Positions 32,625 through 42,151 of a DNA stretch of 64,000 nucleotides are shown piece after piece. Position 1 is the stretch's first letter, and each line of letters begins with the position of its first letter. The notes below the pieces were generated by a model that made no database searches, was not told where the DNA came from, and worked only from the letters and a program-made list of their open reading frames with translations. The DNA is taken from contig CAZCGW010000004.1 in the NCBI GenBank assembly GCA_964498255.1, positions 76,290-140,289 of the forward strand, in the 5' to 3' direction. The position numbers and the translations under genes were made by a program. The DNA is from Fluviibacter sp964498255. GTDB lineage: Bacteria > Pseudomonadota > Gammaproteobacteria > Burkholderiales > Rhodocyclaceae.

Positions 32625-33443
32625 TTATTCCGGGTAAATCTGATCCGGGCCGGGGAATGTGCCAGCGCGGACTTCTTCTACATAGGCACCAATGGCCGCA
32701 GCGACTGAATCCTTGCCGGCCATGAAGTTCTTAACAAAGCGGGGTTTCTTGCCGGGGGCAATATCTAGCATGTCGTGTAGTACCAGCACCTGGCCTGAGC
32801 AGCCGGTGCTTGCCCCAATGCCAATGGTAGGAATACGCAGGTGGCTGGTAATAAAGTCAGCCACCTTGGCCGGCATGGCTTCTAGCACTAGTAGGCTGGC
32901 ACCGGCTTCTTCCAGCGTCATGGCATCGGTGAGCAAGCGCTCACGGTCGCCATCGGCGCGGCCTTGCACTCGATAGCCGCCCAACTGAAAGACCGATTGG
33001 GGTGTCAGGCCAATATGGCCGCAAACCGGGATGCCGCGTGCCGTCAGAAACGCGGTGGTGGGGGCCATCTCGCGGCCGCCTTCAATCTTAACCATCTGCG
33101 CACCCGCTGCCATGAGTTGCGCAGCATTACGGAAAGCCAGTTCCGGGCTTTCCTGGTAGGTGCCAAAGGGCATGTCGGCAATAATCAATGGGCGATCGCA
33201 ACCACGCGCCACGCAGCCAACGTGATACACCATATCTGCTTGGGTTACGGGTAGTGTTGAATCGTGGCCTTGTAGCACCATGCCTAGAGAGTCGCCAACG
33301 AGCAGGGCATCAACGCCGCTGGCTTCCGAGACACGGGCAAAGGTCGCGTCATAGCAGGTCAGCATGACAATCTTTTCGCCACGTTCGCGCTGGCGAGCAA
33401 GATCTAGCGGATGGAGACGGCGTACAGCAGTTTGGGCAGACAT
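32625..33443 (-). CDS. panB: 3-methyl-2-oxobutanoate hydroxymethyltransferase
   Basis: A 272-residue enzyme transferring a hydroxymethyl group from methylene-THF to ketoisovalerate, the first pantothenate step. Family motifs: LTCYDATFARV, VGDSLGMVLQG, MPFGTYQ and VKIEGG. Complete length. It precedes panC in the same transcript. Confidence 0.97.
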   Translation of the reverse strand: MSAQTAVRRLHPLDLARQRERGEKIVMLTCYDATFARVSEASGVDALLVGDSLGMVLQGHDSTLPVTQADMVYHVGCVARGCDRPLIIADMPFGTYQESPELAFRNAAQLMAAGAQMVKIEGGREMAPTTAFLTARGIPVCGHIGLTPQSVFQLGGYRVQGRADGDRERLLTDAMTLEEAGASLLVLEAMPAKVADFITSHLRIPTIGIGASTGCSGQVLVLHDMLDIAPGKKPRFVKNFMAGKDSVAAAIGAYVEEVRAGTFPGPDQIYPE

Positions 33444-33512
33444 GCGATTAATCGGCTCAGAGTCAGTAACAATTTAGCTAGGATACACAGCTATCCGCAA
33501 GCGGCAAACTGT

Positions 33513-34019
33513 TTAATGGATGCGTTCAATGGCCTGATCGGCTACCTGCGCCAGATACGACTGCAGCTGGCCAAGGCCGGGGGCGCTACAGTCCGGTAAG
33601 ACATCCAGCAGCGGTCGCAGTACAAAAGCCCGCTCGTGTAAGCGCGGATGGGGCAAGACCAGTAATGGTGTATCCATGGAAATCTGATCATAAAGCAGCA
33701 GATCCAGATCCAGCGTGCGGGGTGAGTTGCGGGCAATGTCGTGACTACGATCGCGTCCGAAGTGACGTTCGGTTTCCAGCAACCAGCGCATTAGCGCTTC
33801 TGGAGCTAAGTCCGTGTAGAAAGCAGCAACACCGTTGATGTAGTCCGGTTGCGCTTCCTCACTGCCAATAGGTGCTGTGCGGTAAAAGGGCGAAACCTGC
33901 CAATCCCTGGTTTGTGTGTGGCCTTGTAGCTGTTGTATCGCCTGTTGCAGTGTCTGACTGGCATCACCCAGATTGGCGCCCAGGCCAATCACGGCCAGGT
34001 GCGGTAAACGTGCCGCCAT
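33513..34019 (-). CDS. folK: 2-amino-4-hydroxy-6-hydroxymethyldihydropteridine pyrophosphokinase
   Basis: A 168-residue HPPK of folate synthesis. It begins GLGANLGD and has the family signature RDRSHDIARNSPRTLDLDLLLYD with the catalytic Asp pair that binds magnesium. The ATG overlaps the pcnB stop (TAATG), the usual pcnB-folK pairing in proteobacteria. Confidence 0.96.
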   Translation of the reverse strand: MAARLPHLAVIGLGANLGDASQTLQQAIQQLQGHTQTRDWQVSPFYRTAPIGSEEAQPDYINGVAAFYTDLAPEALMRWLLETERHFGRDRSHDIARNSPRTLDLDLLLYDQISMDTPLLVLPHPRLHERAFVLRPLLDVLPDCSAPGLGQLQSYLAQVADQAIERIH

Positions 34020-35395
34020 TATTCGTCCTGCGGGGTTTGCTGCGTGTTGCCGCCGTCAGCATTCTGGCTGCGTCGACGATTCGGGCTACGGCGCCGGCGC
34101 TTCTTGGCTGGTGTGGCGTTATCTTTGGGTGCGCCAGCAATCAGGGACTCTTGAACGGCATCATCGGATTCCTGAAACTTGGTCCACCAGTCGCCCAGTT
34201 CCAAATCAATTTCACCGGTCTGTGCCCGCAGCAGCATGAAGTCGTACCCGGCGCGGAAGCGGGGGTGGCCCAGCAAGCCATACGGGCGCTTGCCGCTGCG
34301 CTGCTCGAAGCGCGGCTGAAGTGACCAGATTTCTTTAATGTCCCCGACGAGTCGTTTGGTAATCGCCAGCTTGGTTGCCTGGCGATCCAGTACATCGGAC
34401 ATCGCTGCGAAGAGCGCCGGAATGGCAATTTCATTCTTGGCTTTACGCTTGTTCCAGTGTGCGAGTACTTCGTGCCAGAGCAGGGCAGCAAACAGGAAGC
34501 CCGGAGAAATTGATTTGCCTTCCCGAATGCGTTGATCTGTATTGGTCAGTGCCTGTTCTACGAATCGTTCACCCAAAGGCTGTTCAAGAATCACATCGAG
34601 CAAAGGCAGCACACCATGGTGCAAGCCTTCTGCACGCAAGCGCTTCAGGCAAGCCAGCGCATCACCACAGGTGAGCAGCTTGAGCATTTCATCGAACAGA
34701 CGGGCCGGTGGCACGTTGTCGAGTAGATCAGCCAATTCACGAATAGGTTTGCGTGTCGCGGGGTCCAGATCTAGACCGAGTTTGGCGCCTAGACGTACCG
34801 CACGCAGCATCCGTACCGGGTCTTCACGGTAACGCACTTCGGGTTTGCCAATCATGCGCAACGTGCGTTGCTTAAGATCGGCATAGCCATGGTGGTAGTC
34901 GTGAATCGTTTCGTCGTACGGATCGTAATAAAGCGCATTCACCGTAAAGTCGCGGCGTGCGGCATCGTCGGATTGTGTGCCAAAGGTGTTGTCACGCAGT
35001 ACACGGCCATGTTCATCCGTAGCAGACGCATCTTCATGCAGCGCCCGGAATGTCGTCACTTCGATCAGTTCCTGTCCCACCATCACATGCACAATCTGGA
35101 AGCGTCTTCCGATAATGCGGGAGCGTCGACAGCAACGTCGAACCTGTTCCGGTGTGGCGTTAGTCGCGATGTCGAAGTCCTTGGGATCTCGACCCAGTAG
35201 CAAGTCGCGAACGGCGCCACCGACCACATAAGCACGGTAGCCTGCACGTTCTAGATCATCACAAACCCGTTCGGCACCCCGACTGAGCATATCCCGGGTA
35301 ATGCCATGAGTCTTAACGGCAATAATTGCCGGCTCATGCTGAACCGCGGGCGCGGCATGGCGGTTAAAAATCTTTTTGACGAAACGGCGGATCAT
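34019..35395 (-). CDS. pcnB: Poly(A) polymerase I
   Basis: A 458-residue nucleotidyltransferase of the PcnB class adding 3' poly(A) tails that mark RNA for decay. The head domain has GGAVRDLLLGRDPKDFDIATNA with the two catalytic aspartates, then RRFQIVHV. The C-terminus is a long Arg/Lys-rich tail (KKRRRRSPNRRR) that is probably RNA-binding and disordered. Start: ATG at 35395, overlapping the HAD gene stop by one base. Confidence 0.95.
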   Translation of the reverse strand: MIRRFVKKIFNRHAAPAVQHEPAIIAVKTHGITRDMLSRGAERVCDDLERAGYRAYVVGGAVRDLLLGRDPKDFDIATNATPEQVRRCCRRSRIIGRRFQIVHVMVGQELIEVTTFRALHEDASATDEHGRVLRDNTFGTQSDDAARRDFTVNALYYDPYDETIHDYHHGYADLKQRTLRMIGKPEVRYREDPVRMLRAVRLGAKLGLDLDPATRKPIRELADLLDNVPPARLFDEMLKLLTCGDALACLKRLRAEGLHHGVLPLLDVILEQPLGERFVEQALTNTDQRIREGKSISPGFLFAALLWHEVLAHWNKRKAKNEIAIPALFAAMSDVLDRQATKLAITKRLVGDIKEIWSLQPRFEQRSGKRPYGLLGHPRFRAGYDFMLLRAQTGEIDLELGDWWTKFQESDDAVQESLIAGAPKDNATPAKKRRRRSPNRRRSQNADGGNTQQTPQDE

Positions 35396-36114
35396 TAAGC
35401 AAGACCAATCTTCTGGAAGAGGGCGGCGGGCGAACTGCTGTCGCGCAGCGTAATTGAAGGCCAACCATGGGCTGAGGCATGGGCTTTCAGCGTGTCATCG
35501 GCATCAACAGCCACAGGATTGGTAGACCATTCCAGTAGCGGTAGATCATTGTGCGAGTCGCTGTAGAACCAGCGGCGCGCGAAGCTGCCCTGCCATAGGC
35601 CGATTGATTCTAACCAGGCATTCACACGGATGATTTTGCCCTTCTGAAACGACGGCGTGCCCACGGGTTTGCCGGTGAAGGCGCCCTGGCTTTCACCGGG
35701 AATCGTAGCAATCAGGTGCGGAATACCAAATTCTCTGGCAATGTCACCCGTAACAAAGGCATTTGTAGCGGTGACCACGGCACACAAATGGCCCAAGGCC
35801 AGGTGATGGTTTACCAGGGCGCGGGCGTTGTCCAGCATGATCGGGCGAATGTGCTTTTGCATGAATTCCTGATGCCAGGCATCCAGCTGTGCGCGCGGGT
35901 GGCGTGCCAGCGGCGCCAGTTGGAAATCCAGAAAGGCATGAATGTCCAGTGTGCCGGCTTTGTAGTCAGCGTAGAACTGGGCATTTTTTGCGGCTTGAAT
36001 TTCCGGATCGACCACCCCTTTGCTGATCAGGAACTGCGCCCATTCAAAATCGGAGTCCCCGTTAAGCAGGGTGTTATCCAGATCAAAAAGGGCAATGTGG
36101 CGTTGTTGAGTCAT
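35395..36114 (-). CDS. HAD-IB family hydrolase, SerB-like
   Basis: A 239-residue HAD phosphatase. The nucleophile motif is FDLDNTLL, motif II lies in VVTATNAF and motif III/IV in KGK and SDSHNDLPLLEWS. It resembles the HAD-IB proteins located upstream of pcnB in betaproteobacteria, annotated as phosphoserine-phosphatase-like; a substrate is not known. Start chosen at ATG 36114; a TTG at 36123 is possible. It overlaps the hda end region by none and precedes pcnB. Confidence 0.85.
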   Translation of the reverse strand: MTQQRHIALFDLDNTLLNGDSDFEWAQFLISKGVVDPEIQAAKNAQFYADYKAGTLDIHAFLDFQLAPLARHPRAQLDAWHQEFMQKHIRPIMLDNARALVNHHLALGHLCAVVTATNAFVTGDIAREFGIPHLIATIPGESQGAFTGKPVGTPSFQKGKIIRVNAWLESIGLWQGSFARRWFYSDSHNDLPLLEWSTNPVAVDADDTLKAHASAHGWPSITLRDSSSPAALFQKIGLA

Positions 36115-36119
36115 GGGGT

Positions 36120-36791
36120 TCAATCCGTAGTTACAGCTGATTCGGCCAGTGCTTCGCGTAGTAACGGCAGCGTAATCCGGCGCTTCTGCTCCAGCGATAG
36201 TTCGTCCAGACGGCGGATTAAACCGGCCAGGCTAGAGAGATCTCGCGGGGCACGTTGGTAGAGATAATCCAGCACGTCGGGTGTTAATGCCCAGCCACGG
36301 TGCTCAGCGCGTTGCGCCAGAAGCTGTCGCTGATCAGGCTCGTTCAGTGGTTCCAGGCGGTAAATATGTCCGGCACCTAAACGCGTGCGCACATCTTCAC
36401 GTAACCCCGTTTGCGCATCTGGTGGCAGATCCAGTGTGACTAAAAGGCGCTCATTTGCTTGCGCCAAACGCACCAGATGACGGAATAGGTCTTGTTGGCC
36501 AGTTGCATCCAGTTTCTGGGCATCTTCCAACACCCAACCCTGGGCTGGAGGGGGTAAGAGCATCTCTGCCAGTGGCAACGGGCTAAAGCCGGCACTGACC
36601 ATGCACTGACTCAGAAATGATTTGCCACAACCGGTAGGACCCCAGATCACGAACAGATTGCCCGGATACGCCTGAACCGGCTGATTCAGCCAGTTTTCGA
36701 GGGCCGCCAGCAATTCCACGTTATCGCCCGGCAAAAAATGCCTCAGGGAAGGTGTCTGGTCGGGCAGAAGGTCGAGTATCAGTTGTTGCAT
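36120..36791 (-). CDS. hda: DnaA regulatory inactivator Hda
   Basis: A 223-residue AAA+ protein that stimulates ATP hydrolysis on DnaA with the loaded clamp. The N-terminal clamp-binding motif is QLILDL, then Walker A GPTGCGKSFL and the sensor region with LDLPPD; the C-terminus has the lid helices ending LPLLREAL. Start: ATG at 36791, preceded by AGGTGA; an ATG 12 bases further upstream is possible. Divergent from purM, an arrangement common in betaproteobacteria. Confidence 0.93.
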   Translation of the reverse strand: MQQLILDLLPDQTPSLRHFLPGDNVELLAALENWLNQPVQAYPGNLFVIWGPTGCGKSFLSQCMVSAGFSPLPLAEMLLPPPAQGWVLEDAQKLDATGQQDLFRHLVRLAQANERLLVTLDLPPDAQTGLREDVRTRLGAGHIYRLEPLNEPDQRQLLAQRAEHRGWALTPDVLDYLYQRAPRDLSSLAGLIRRLDELSLEQKRRITLPLLREALAESAVTTD

Positions 36792-36938
36792 GGTCACCTG
36801 CATCGTCAGGCAGGTTGTATCCTCATCGGTTACAATTCGCGGTGTAAATACGCCCGCGTTGGGCAGAAGCCGCCATTTTACACGGCATTCAGCCCCTGAC
36901 GTTGCACTCTTACCGCCATCTTGATTTAAGGATCGCCC

Positions 36939-38030
36939 ATGTTTTGCCCGCTCAATCACGCTCGCCAATTGTTTGCTGTTCATGATGCCAAGGCCGGTGG
37001 TGGCCTCTCTTATCGTGATGCCGGCGTGGACATGGAAGCCGGTGACGAACTGGTCGAGCGCATCAAGCCTATGGCTAAGCGCACCATGCGTGAAGGCGTT
37101 ATGGCTGGCATTGGTGGTTTTGGCGCCATGTTTGAGATTTCCAAAAAATACAAAGAACCAGTGCTGGTATCTGGTACCGATGGCGTAGGCACCAAGCTGC
37201 GCCTGGCGTTTGCCTGGAATCGTCACGACACCATCGGCCAGGATCTGGTTGCCATGAGCGTCAACGACATTCTGGTGCAGGGTGCTGAACCGCTGTTTTT
37301 CCTCGATTACTTTGCCTGTGGCAAGCTGGACGTAGATACCGCTGCGGCCGTAGTGGGCGGGATTGCCAAGGGTTGTGAGCTGGCCGGCGCCGCATTGATC
37401 GGCGGTGAAACTGCCGAAATGCCGGATATGTACCCGGCTGGTGAATACGATCTGGCGGGCTTTGCTGTTGGCGCAGTTGAGAAGTCACAAATCATTGACG
37501 GCAAGAGCATTAAAGCCGGTGACGTGGTTCTGGGCCTGGCCTCCAGTGGTGCCCATTCGAATGGTTACTCGCTGATCCGTAAGATCATCGAGCGTAGTGG
37601 TGCCAAGCCAACCGATCTACTGGATGAGCAATCGCTGGGCGATCTGGTTATGGCGCCAACCCGCATTTATGTGAAGTCTGTATTGGCCGCTTTCCAGGCC
37701 TTGCCAGGTGCACTGAAGGGTTTGGCGCACATTACCGGCGGTGGTATCACTGAAAACGTGCCGCGCATTCTGCAAGCCGGCCTAACAGCAGAGATTCAAC
37801 GCAACAGCTGGGAACGCCCGGTCCTCTTCAATTGGCTGCAAGAAGCCGGTGGCGTGGCTGATGACGAAATGCACCGCGTATTCAACTGCGGTATCGGCAT
37901 GGTGATTGTGGTTGCCCCTGAAAACGCCGATGCCGTGAGCAAAGTACTCGCCGAACATGGGGAGCAGGTCAGCCGTATTGGCACCATCCGCGCCAGCCAG
38001 CCGGGTGAGGCGCCCACGGTTGTGGTTTAA
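36939..38030 (+). CDS. purM: Phosphoribosylformylglycinamidine cyclo-ligase
   Basis: A 363-residue purine-synthesis enzyme (AIR synthetase). Family signatures LSYRDAGVD, VLVSGTDGVGTKL and GETAEMPDMY are present. The first 22 residues (before GLSYRDAGVD) are longer than usual, but the ATG at 36939 has AAGGA upstream and is the only Met start in frame, so it is kept. The stop overlaps miaA by 4 bases convergently. Confidence 0.96.
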   Translation: MFCPLNHARQLFAVHDAKAGGGLSYRDAGVDMEAGDELVERIKPMAKRTMREGVMAGIGGFGAMFEISKKYKEPVLVSGTDGVGTKLRLAFAWNRHDTIGQDLVAMSVNDILVQGAEPLFFLDYFACGKLDVDTAAAVVGGIAKGCELAGAALIGGETAEMPDMYPAGEYDLAGFAVGAVEKSQIIDGKSIKAGDVVLGLASSGAHSNGYSLIRKIIERSGAKPTDLLDEQSLGDLVMAPTRIYVKSVLAAFQALPGALKGLAHITGGGITENVPRILQAGLTAEIQRNSWERPVLFNWLQEAGGVADDEMHRVFNCGIGMVIVVAPENADAVSKVLAEHGEQVSRIGTIRASQPGEAPTVVV

Positions 38031-38983
38031 GCCTGTAGAAACTCAGCAACGCGCCGACCTACCAGGTCGGCGTTGCTGTTTTGGAGGCAATCAAAGGCTT
38101 CGCAGGCAATCGAATTGGTCAGCCAGGTAATCTGGCGCTTGGCCAATTGGCGTGTTGCGTAGATGCCGCGTTCTTCAAGTTCTTTAGCCGGTAGTGAGCC
38201 TTCGAGCATCTCCCATGTTTGGCGATAACCGACACAACGCATCGAGGGAAGTTCAGCATTGAGTGTGTATTTGGCGCGGAGTGCTTCGACCTCTTCGACG
38301 AAACCTTGTTGCAGCATGAGCTTAAACCGCAAGGCGATGCGGTCATGTAACCAGGTGCGGTCGCTGGGTAATAGGGCGAGTGATAGAAATCGGTAGGGCG
38401 GTGTGGCTTGTTGCTCTTGCTCGGCATAGAGTGCCGAGGCAGGGCGGCCACTGAGTAAACAGATTTCCAGCGCACGCTGGATGCGTTGGGAATCGTTGGG
38501 TGCCAGGCGTGCAGCGGTGACAGGATCAAGCTTGGACAGTTCTTCGTGAATGGCCGGCCAGCCATGTTGCTTGGCACGTACGTCAATCTCGGCACGGAGT
38601 TCCGGGTTGGCTTGCGGTAGATCAGACAGACCTTCTAGCAAGGCTTTGATGTAGAGCATGGTGCCGCCAACCAGTAGCGGTATGCGACCCCGTGCCGTGC
38701 TATCGGCCATGGCAGCTAGAGCCTCTTCGCGAAAGCGTGCCGCCGAGTAACTCTCTTCCGGGGTGATCACATCGACGAGTGCATGCGGGTAGCGCTTTAG
38801 CGTGTCGGCATCGGGTTTGGCAGTGCCGATGTTCATGTCCTTGAAGACAAGCGCTGAATCAACGCTGATCAGGTCAATCGGATATTGGTCCGCCAGACGT
38901 AATGCCAGGTCGGTTTTGCCACTGGCTGTAGGGCCAAGCAGCAGAATGGCAGGGGGCAATGCCGCAGATTTATCGGACAACAT
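38027..38983 (-). CDS. miaA: tRNA dimethylallyltransferase
   Basis: A 318-residue enzyme that adds a dimethylallyl group to A37 of UNN-reading tRNAs. P-loop GPTASGKTDLA near residue 17-27, then LISVDSALVFKDMNIGTAKP and the RQTWEMLEG block. The C-terminal part contains RQLAKRQITW. It overlaps the mutL end by one base and is thus cotranscribed; mutL-miaA is a classic pair. Confidence 0.96.
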   Translation of the reverse strand: MLSDKSAALPPAILLLGPTASGKTDLALRLADQYPIDLISVDSALVFKDMNIGTAKPDADTLKRYPHALVDVITPEESYSAARFREEALAAMADSTARGRIPLLVGGTMLYIKALLEGLSDLPQANPELRAEIDVRAKQHGWPAIHEELSKLDPVTAARLAPNDSQRIQRALEICLLSGRPASALYAEQEQQATPPYRFLSLALLPSDRTWLHDRIALRFKLMLQQGFVEEVEALRAKYTLNAELPSMRCVGYRQTWEMLEGSLPAKELEERGIYATRQLAKRQITWLTNSIACEAFDCLQNSNADLVGRRVAEFLQA

Positions 38984-40770
38984 TAGCGTCCATGCAGAAA
39001 CAGGGCGTCAATCGCCGGTAAGTCCACCAGAATCCAGGTGGGGCGACCGTGGTTGCATTGGTCGGCACGTTCGGTCTCTTCCATTTGACGCAGGAGTGCA
39101 TTCATTTCGGTCAGACTCAGACTATGGCGCCCACGAATAGCGGCATGGCAGGCACAGGTGCCGAGCAGGCGTTCCTGCCGTGCAAGAAGGTTAGCCTGAG
39201 CTGGCGAATCTTGCAGAGTATGGAGCAGTTCTTTGAGCAGTGTTTCGGCATCAACACGGCCCAGACCAGCGGGTACCTGGCGCACAACCAGTGTGTTGGG
39301 GCCAGCTTCGGAGATTTCGAGCCCCAATGCTGCAAACTCACTTTGGTGCTCGTGATAGGTGGCAACAGCTAGGTCATCCAGAGCAACTGCCATAGGAATC
39401 AGCAGTGGCTGACGTGGTGGCTGGCTTAAGTTACAGGCGGTTTTGAGTTTCTCGTACAGTACGCGTTCATGCGCGGCGTGCTGGTCGATGAGGATCATGC
39501 CTTGTGCGTTTTGCGCGACGATGTAGCGGTCGTGCAGTTGGCCGATGGCATACCCCAAAGGCGGAATTTCCGAAGGTGCAGTGTTGAGCGCCGAACCGGG
39601 CAATGAGTTAGCGGTGGGGGTATATGCCTGCATGGCTGCTGCATGATGTGCCGGCGTGCCAGTACTCTGAGTCTCGGTGTAAAAGCTTCGGGCTTGCGCC
39701 AGACCAAGTCCCTGTTGCTGCATGGTGGGCGCGTAGGTGCTGGCTACACGATCCAGCGTAATGGGCGGCGCGGTCTCGGTGCTGGCAGCTAATAGCTGTT
39801 TTAGGGCGTGGTAAATAAACTGATGCACGGCGCGGCTATCGCGGAAGCGTACTTCGGTTTTAGCGGGGTGGACGTTCACATCGACTAGTGCCGGATCAAT
39901 ACTCAGAAATAGGCAGCAACCCGGTTGGCGGCTACCATGCAGCTGATCGCGATAGGCTTCACGGATAGCGTGTTGAATTACCTTGTCGCGTACGTAGCGG
40001 CCATTGACGAAAGTGTTTTGTGCTTCCCGGTCAGACAGAATCGCAGTGGGAATCATGGCCCAGCCATTCAGTTGCAGCAGATCATTGCCGATGTCTATGG
40101 CGCGGCAAGCCTTGAGGAAGGCGTCCCCCAGCACCTGGCGGATTCGTCCCTCAGCGTTATCGGCTGGCCAGTGATGGCTTTCTTTGCCATCTCGACTGAT
40201 GGTGAAGCTGATTTCCGGGTGGGCGAGGGCCTGGCGACGAATGGTCTCCATGCAGTGCGCCTGTTCGGTGCTGGCGCTTTTAAGAAACTTGCGGCGTGCG
40301 GGCGTATTGAAATACAGGTCACGCATTTCTACGACAGTACCTGCCGGTAGGGCATCGGGCGTCAATTCACCATCGGCACTGATGCGCCAGGCATGATCAG
40401 CCGTTGGCGTACAGCTGACCAGCGAAAGACGGGAAACACTGGCGATCGCCGCCAGGGCTTCGCCCCGGAAGCCCATGGTGCTGACCCGTTCAAGGTCGTC
40501 TAGAGAGCGAATTTTGGAGGTGGCGTGGCGGGTGAGCGCCAGACCCAATTGGCTTTGATCAATGCCGCAACCGTTGTCGCCAATACGGATCAGGCGCATG
40601 CCGCCTTCTTCCAGATCAATGCGGATGCGGTTGCTGCCGGCATCTATGGCATTTTCCAGGAGCTCTTTAAGTACCGATGCCGGGCGTTCGACCACTTCTC
40701 CGGCGGCTATCTGGCTAATCAGATGGTCGGGCAGGGCACGAATGACAGGTTGGTGGTTAGAAGCGCTCAT
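38983..40770 (-). CDS. mutL: DNA mismatch repair protein MutL
   Basis: A 595-residue GHKL ATPase coordinating MutS with MutH or endonuclease steps. N-terminal motifs: ELLENAIDAGS, GDNGCGI and GFRGEAL; then HPAKTEVRF. The C-terminal dimerisation domain carries IGQLHDRYIVAQNAQGMILIDQHAAHERVLYE. The endonuclease motif DQHAAHERV is present, unlike the E. coli form that has only part of it. Start: ATG at 40770. Confidence 0.96.
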   Translation of the reverse strand: MSASNHQPVIRALPDHLISQIAAGEVVERPASVLKELLENAIDAGSNRIRIDLEEGGMRLIRIGDNGCGIDQSQLGLALTRHATSKIRSLDDLERVSTMGFRGEALAAIASVSRLSLVSCTPTADHAWRISADGELTPDALPAGTVVEMRDLYFNTPARRKFLKSASTEQAHCMETIRRQALAHPEISFTISRDGKESHHWPADNAEGRIRQVLGDAFLKACRAIDIGNDLLQLNGWAMIPTAILSDREAQNTFVNGRYVRDKVIQHAIREAYRDQLHGSRQPGCCLFLSIDPALVDVNVHPAKTEVRFRDSRAVHQFIYHALKQLLAASTETAPPITLDRVASTYAPTMQQQGLGLAQARSFYTETQSTGTPAHHAAAMQAYTPTANSLPGSALNTAPSEIPPLGYAIGQLHDRYIVAQNAQGMILIDQHAAHERVLYEKLKTACNLSQPPRQPLLIPMAVALDDLAVATYHEHQSEFAALGLEISEAGPNTLVVRQVPAGLGRVDAETLLKELLHTLQDSPAQANLLARQERLLGTCACHAAIRGRHSLSLTEMNALLRQMEETERADQCNHGRPTWILVDLPAIDALFLHGR

Positions 40771-40839
40771 CAACGGGATTATAGTGGGATCAGCTAAAAT
40801 AGCGGCCTTAGTTCTTTGACCAATAGAAATGACCCCGCT

Positions 40840-41481
40840 ATGGAATGGCTTGCATCCTTTACCGACCTTGTCTTGCATCTGGATAAACACCTGGTGTTTT
40901 TTGTCCAGCAATATGGCGATTGGGTCTATGCCTTGCTGTTTGCGATCATTTTTACCGAAACCGGGGTTGTGGTTGCGCCATTTCTGCCGGGGGATTCCCT
41001 GTTGTTTGTGGCTGGGGCCTTGTGCGTTACGGAAGGCATGAGCCTGCCACTGTTAATGGTCTTGCTGGTCGTGGCGGCTATTCTGGGTGATGCAGTGAAT
41101 TATTCGGTGGGCCGCTGGTTTGGCGTGGCGTTGATGACGCGTACACGTCTGATCAGCCCGGAAAAGATCAAATACACGCAGGACTTCTTCGAGAAGCATG
41201 GCCCTAAAACGATTGTGATTGCCCGCTTTTTGCCGATCGTCCGCACCATGGCACCTTTTGTGGCCGGTTTTAGCGGCATGCAGGCCAAGCGCTTTCTGAC
41301 CTACAACGTTTCGGGCGGGGTGTTGTGGGTAGTGTCACTGACGCTGGCGGGTTATCTCTTCGGGAACATTCCGTTCATCAAGAACAATTTGACGGCAGTG
41401 ATTCTGGTCATCATTTTTGTATCCATTCTGCCCGGCATTATTGCCGTATTGAAAGCGCGTGCAGCAGGTTTGAAGAACTAA
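40840..41481 (+). CDS. DedA-family membrane protein
   Basis: A 213-residue inner membrane protein with about five helices and the DedA/VTT-domain motifs FTETGVVVAPFLPGDS and EKIKYTQDFFEKHGPKTIVIARFLPIVRTMAPFVAG. DedA proteins are linked to lipid flipping, pH and membrane homeostasis. Start: ATG at 40840; the ribosome site is weak. The stop overlaps the purN ATG. Confidence 0.9.
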   Translation: MEWLASFTDLVLHLDKHLVFFVQQYGDWVYALLFAIIFTETGVVVAPFLPGDSLLFVAGALCVTEGMSLPLLMVLLVVAAILGDAVNYSVGRWFGVALMTRTRLISPEKIKYTQDFFEKHGPKTIVIARFLPIVRTMAPFVAGFSGMQAKRFLTYNVSGGVLWVVSLTLAGYLFGNIPFIKNNLTAVILVIIFVSILPGIIAVLKARAAGLKN

Positions 41482-42143
41482 TGTCCGTGATGCGTAAAAC
41501 CCGCTGTGTCGTTCTGATTTCAGGACGTGGCACCAACCTTTCGGCGATTCTGAAAGCTGCTGCTGCGCCAGACTATCCGGCTGAAATGGTTGCCGTGATC
41601 AGTAATAAAGCGGATGCCACAGGGTTGCAGTTGGCTCAAGAAGCCAACGTTGCTACAGAGGTTGTTCCTTCAATGGGTGTAACCGATCGGGACATGTATG
41701 ACCAGGCGCTGTTGGCTGCCATAGACTGCCATGAACCGGATCTCGTTATTCTGGCGGGGTTTATGCGTATTCTGACGCCAGACTTTGTGTCTCATTACGC
41801 TGGTCGCATGATTAACATCCATCCGTCTTTGTTGCCATCGTTTACCGGTATGCATACCCACCAGCGGGCGATAGATGCCGGGGTGCATGTGCATGGCTGC
41901 ACGGTACATTTTGTGACGGCAGAGCTAGATCATGGGCCAATGATTGCCCAGGCTGCCGTGCCTGTTTACGCAGACGACGATGCCGTCAAGCTCGCAGCGC
42001 GTGTGTTGAAAGAAGAGCATCGTATTTATCCGGCAGCTGTTCGCTGGTTTGCCGAGGGTCGGCTCAAAGTAATGGGACAGCGCGTGTTGCTATCGAATGA
42101 GCCTGTGACACCTAATGTACTGATTGTGCCCAGTTTGGGCTGA
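41481..42143 (+). CDS. purN: Phosphoribosylglycinamide formyltransferase
   Basis: A 220-residue GAR transformylase. It begins with VLISGRGTNLSAIL (phosphate loop), and has NIHPSLLPSFTGMHTHQRAIDAG with the catalytic His and Asn and the Asp of ELDHGPMI. The ATG shares a base with the dedA stop, so translation is coupled. Confidence 0.96.
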   Translation: MSVMRKTRCVVLISGRGTNLSAILKAAAAPDYPAEMVAVISNKADATGLQLAQEANVATEVVPSMGVTDRDMYDQALLAAIDCHEPDLVILAGFMRILTPDFVSHYAGRMINIHPSLLPSFTGMHTHQRAIDAGVHVHGCTVHFVTAELDHGPMIAQAAVPVYADDDAVKLAARVLKEEHRIYPAAVRWFAEGRLKVMGQRVLLSNEPVTPNVLIVPSLG

Positions 42144-42151
42144 AAGAATTT

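Noticed and set aside
36939..37010. Shorter purM start to match the family N-terminus
   Set aside because: The ATG in the tempting place (36984) is out of frame; the in-frame ATG at 36939 has a good ribosome site.
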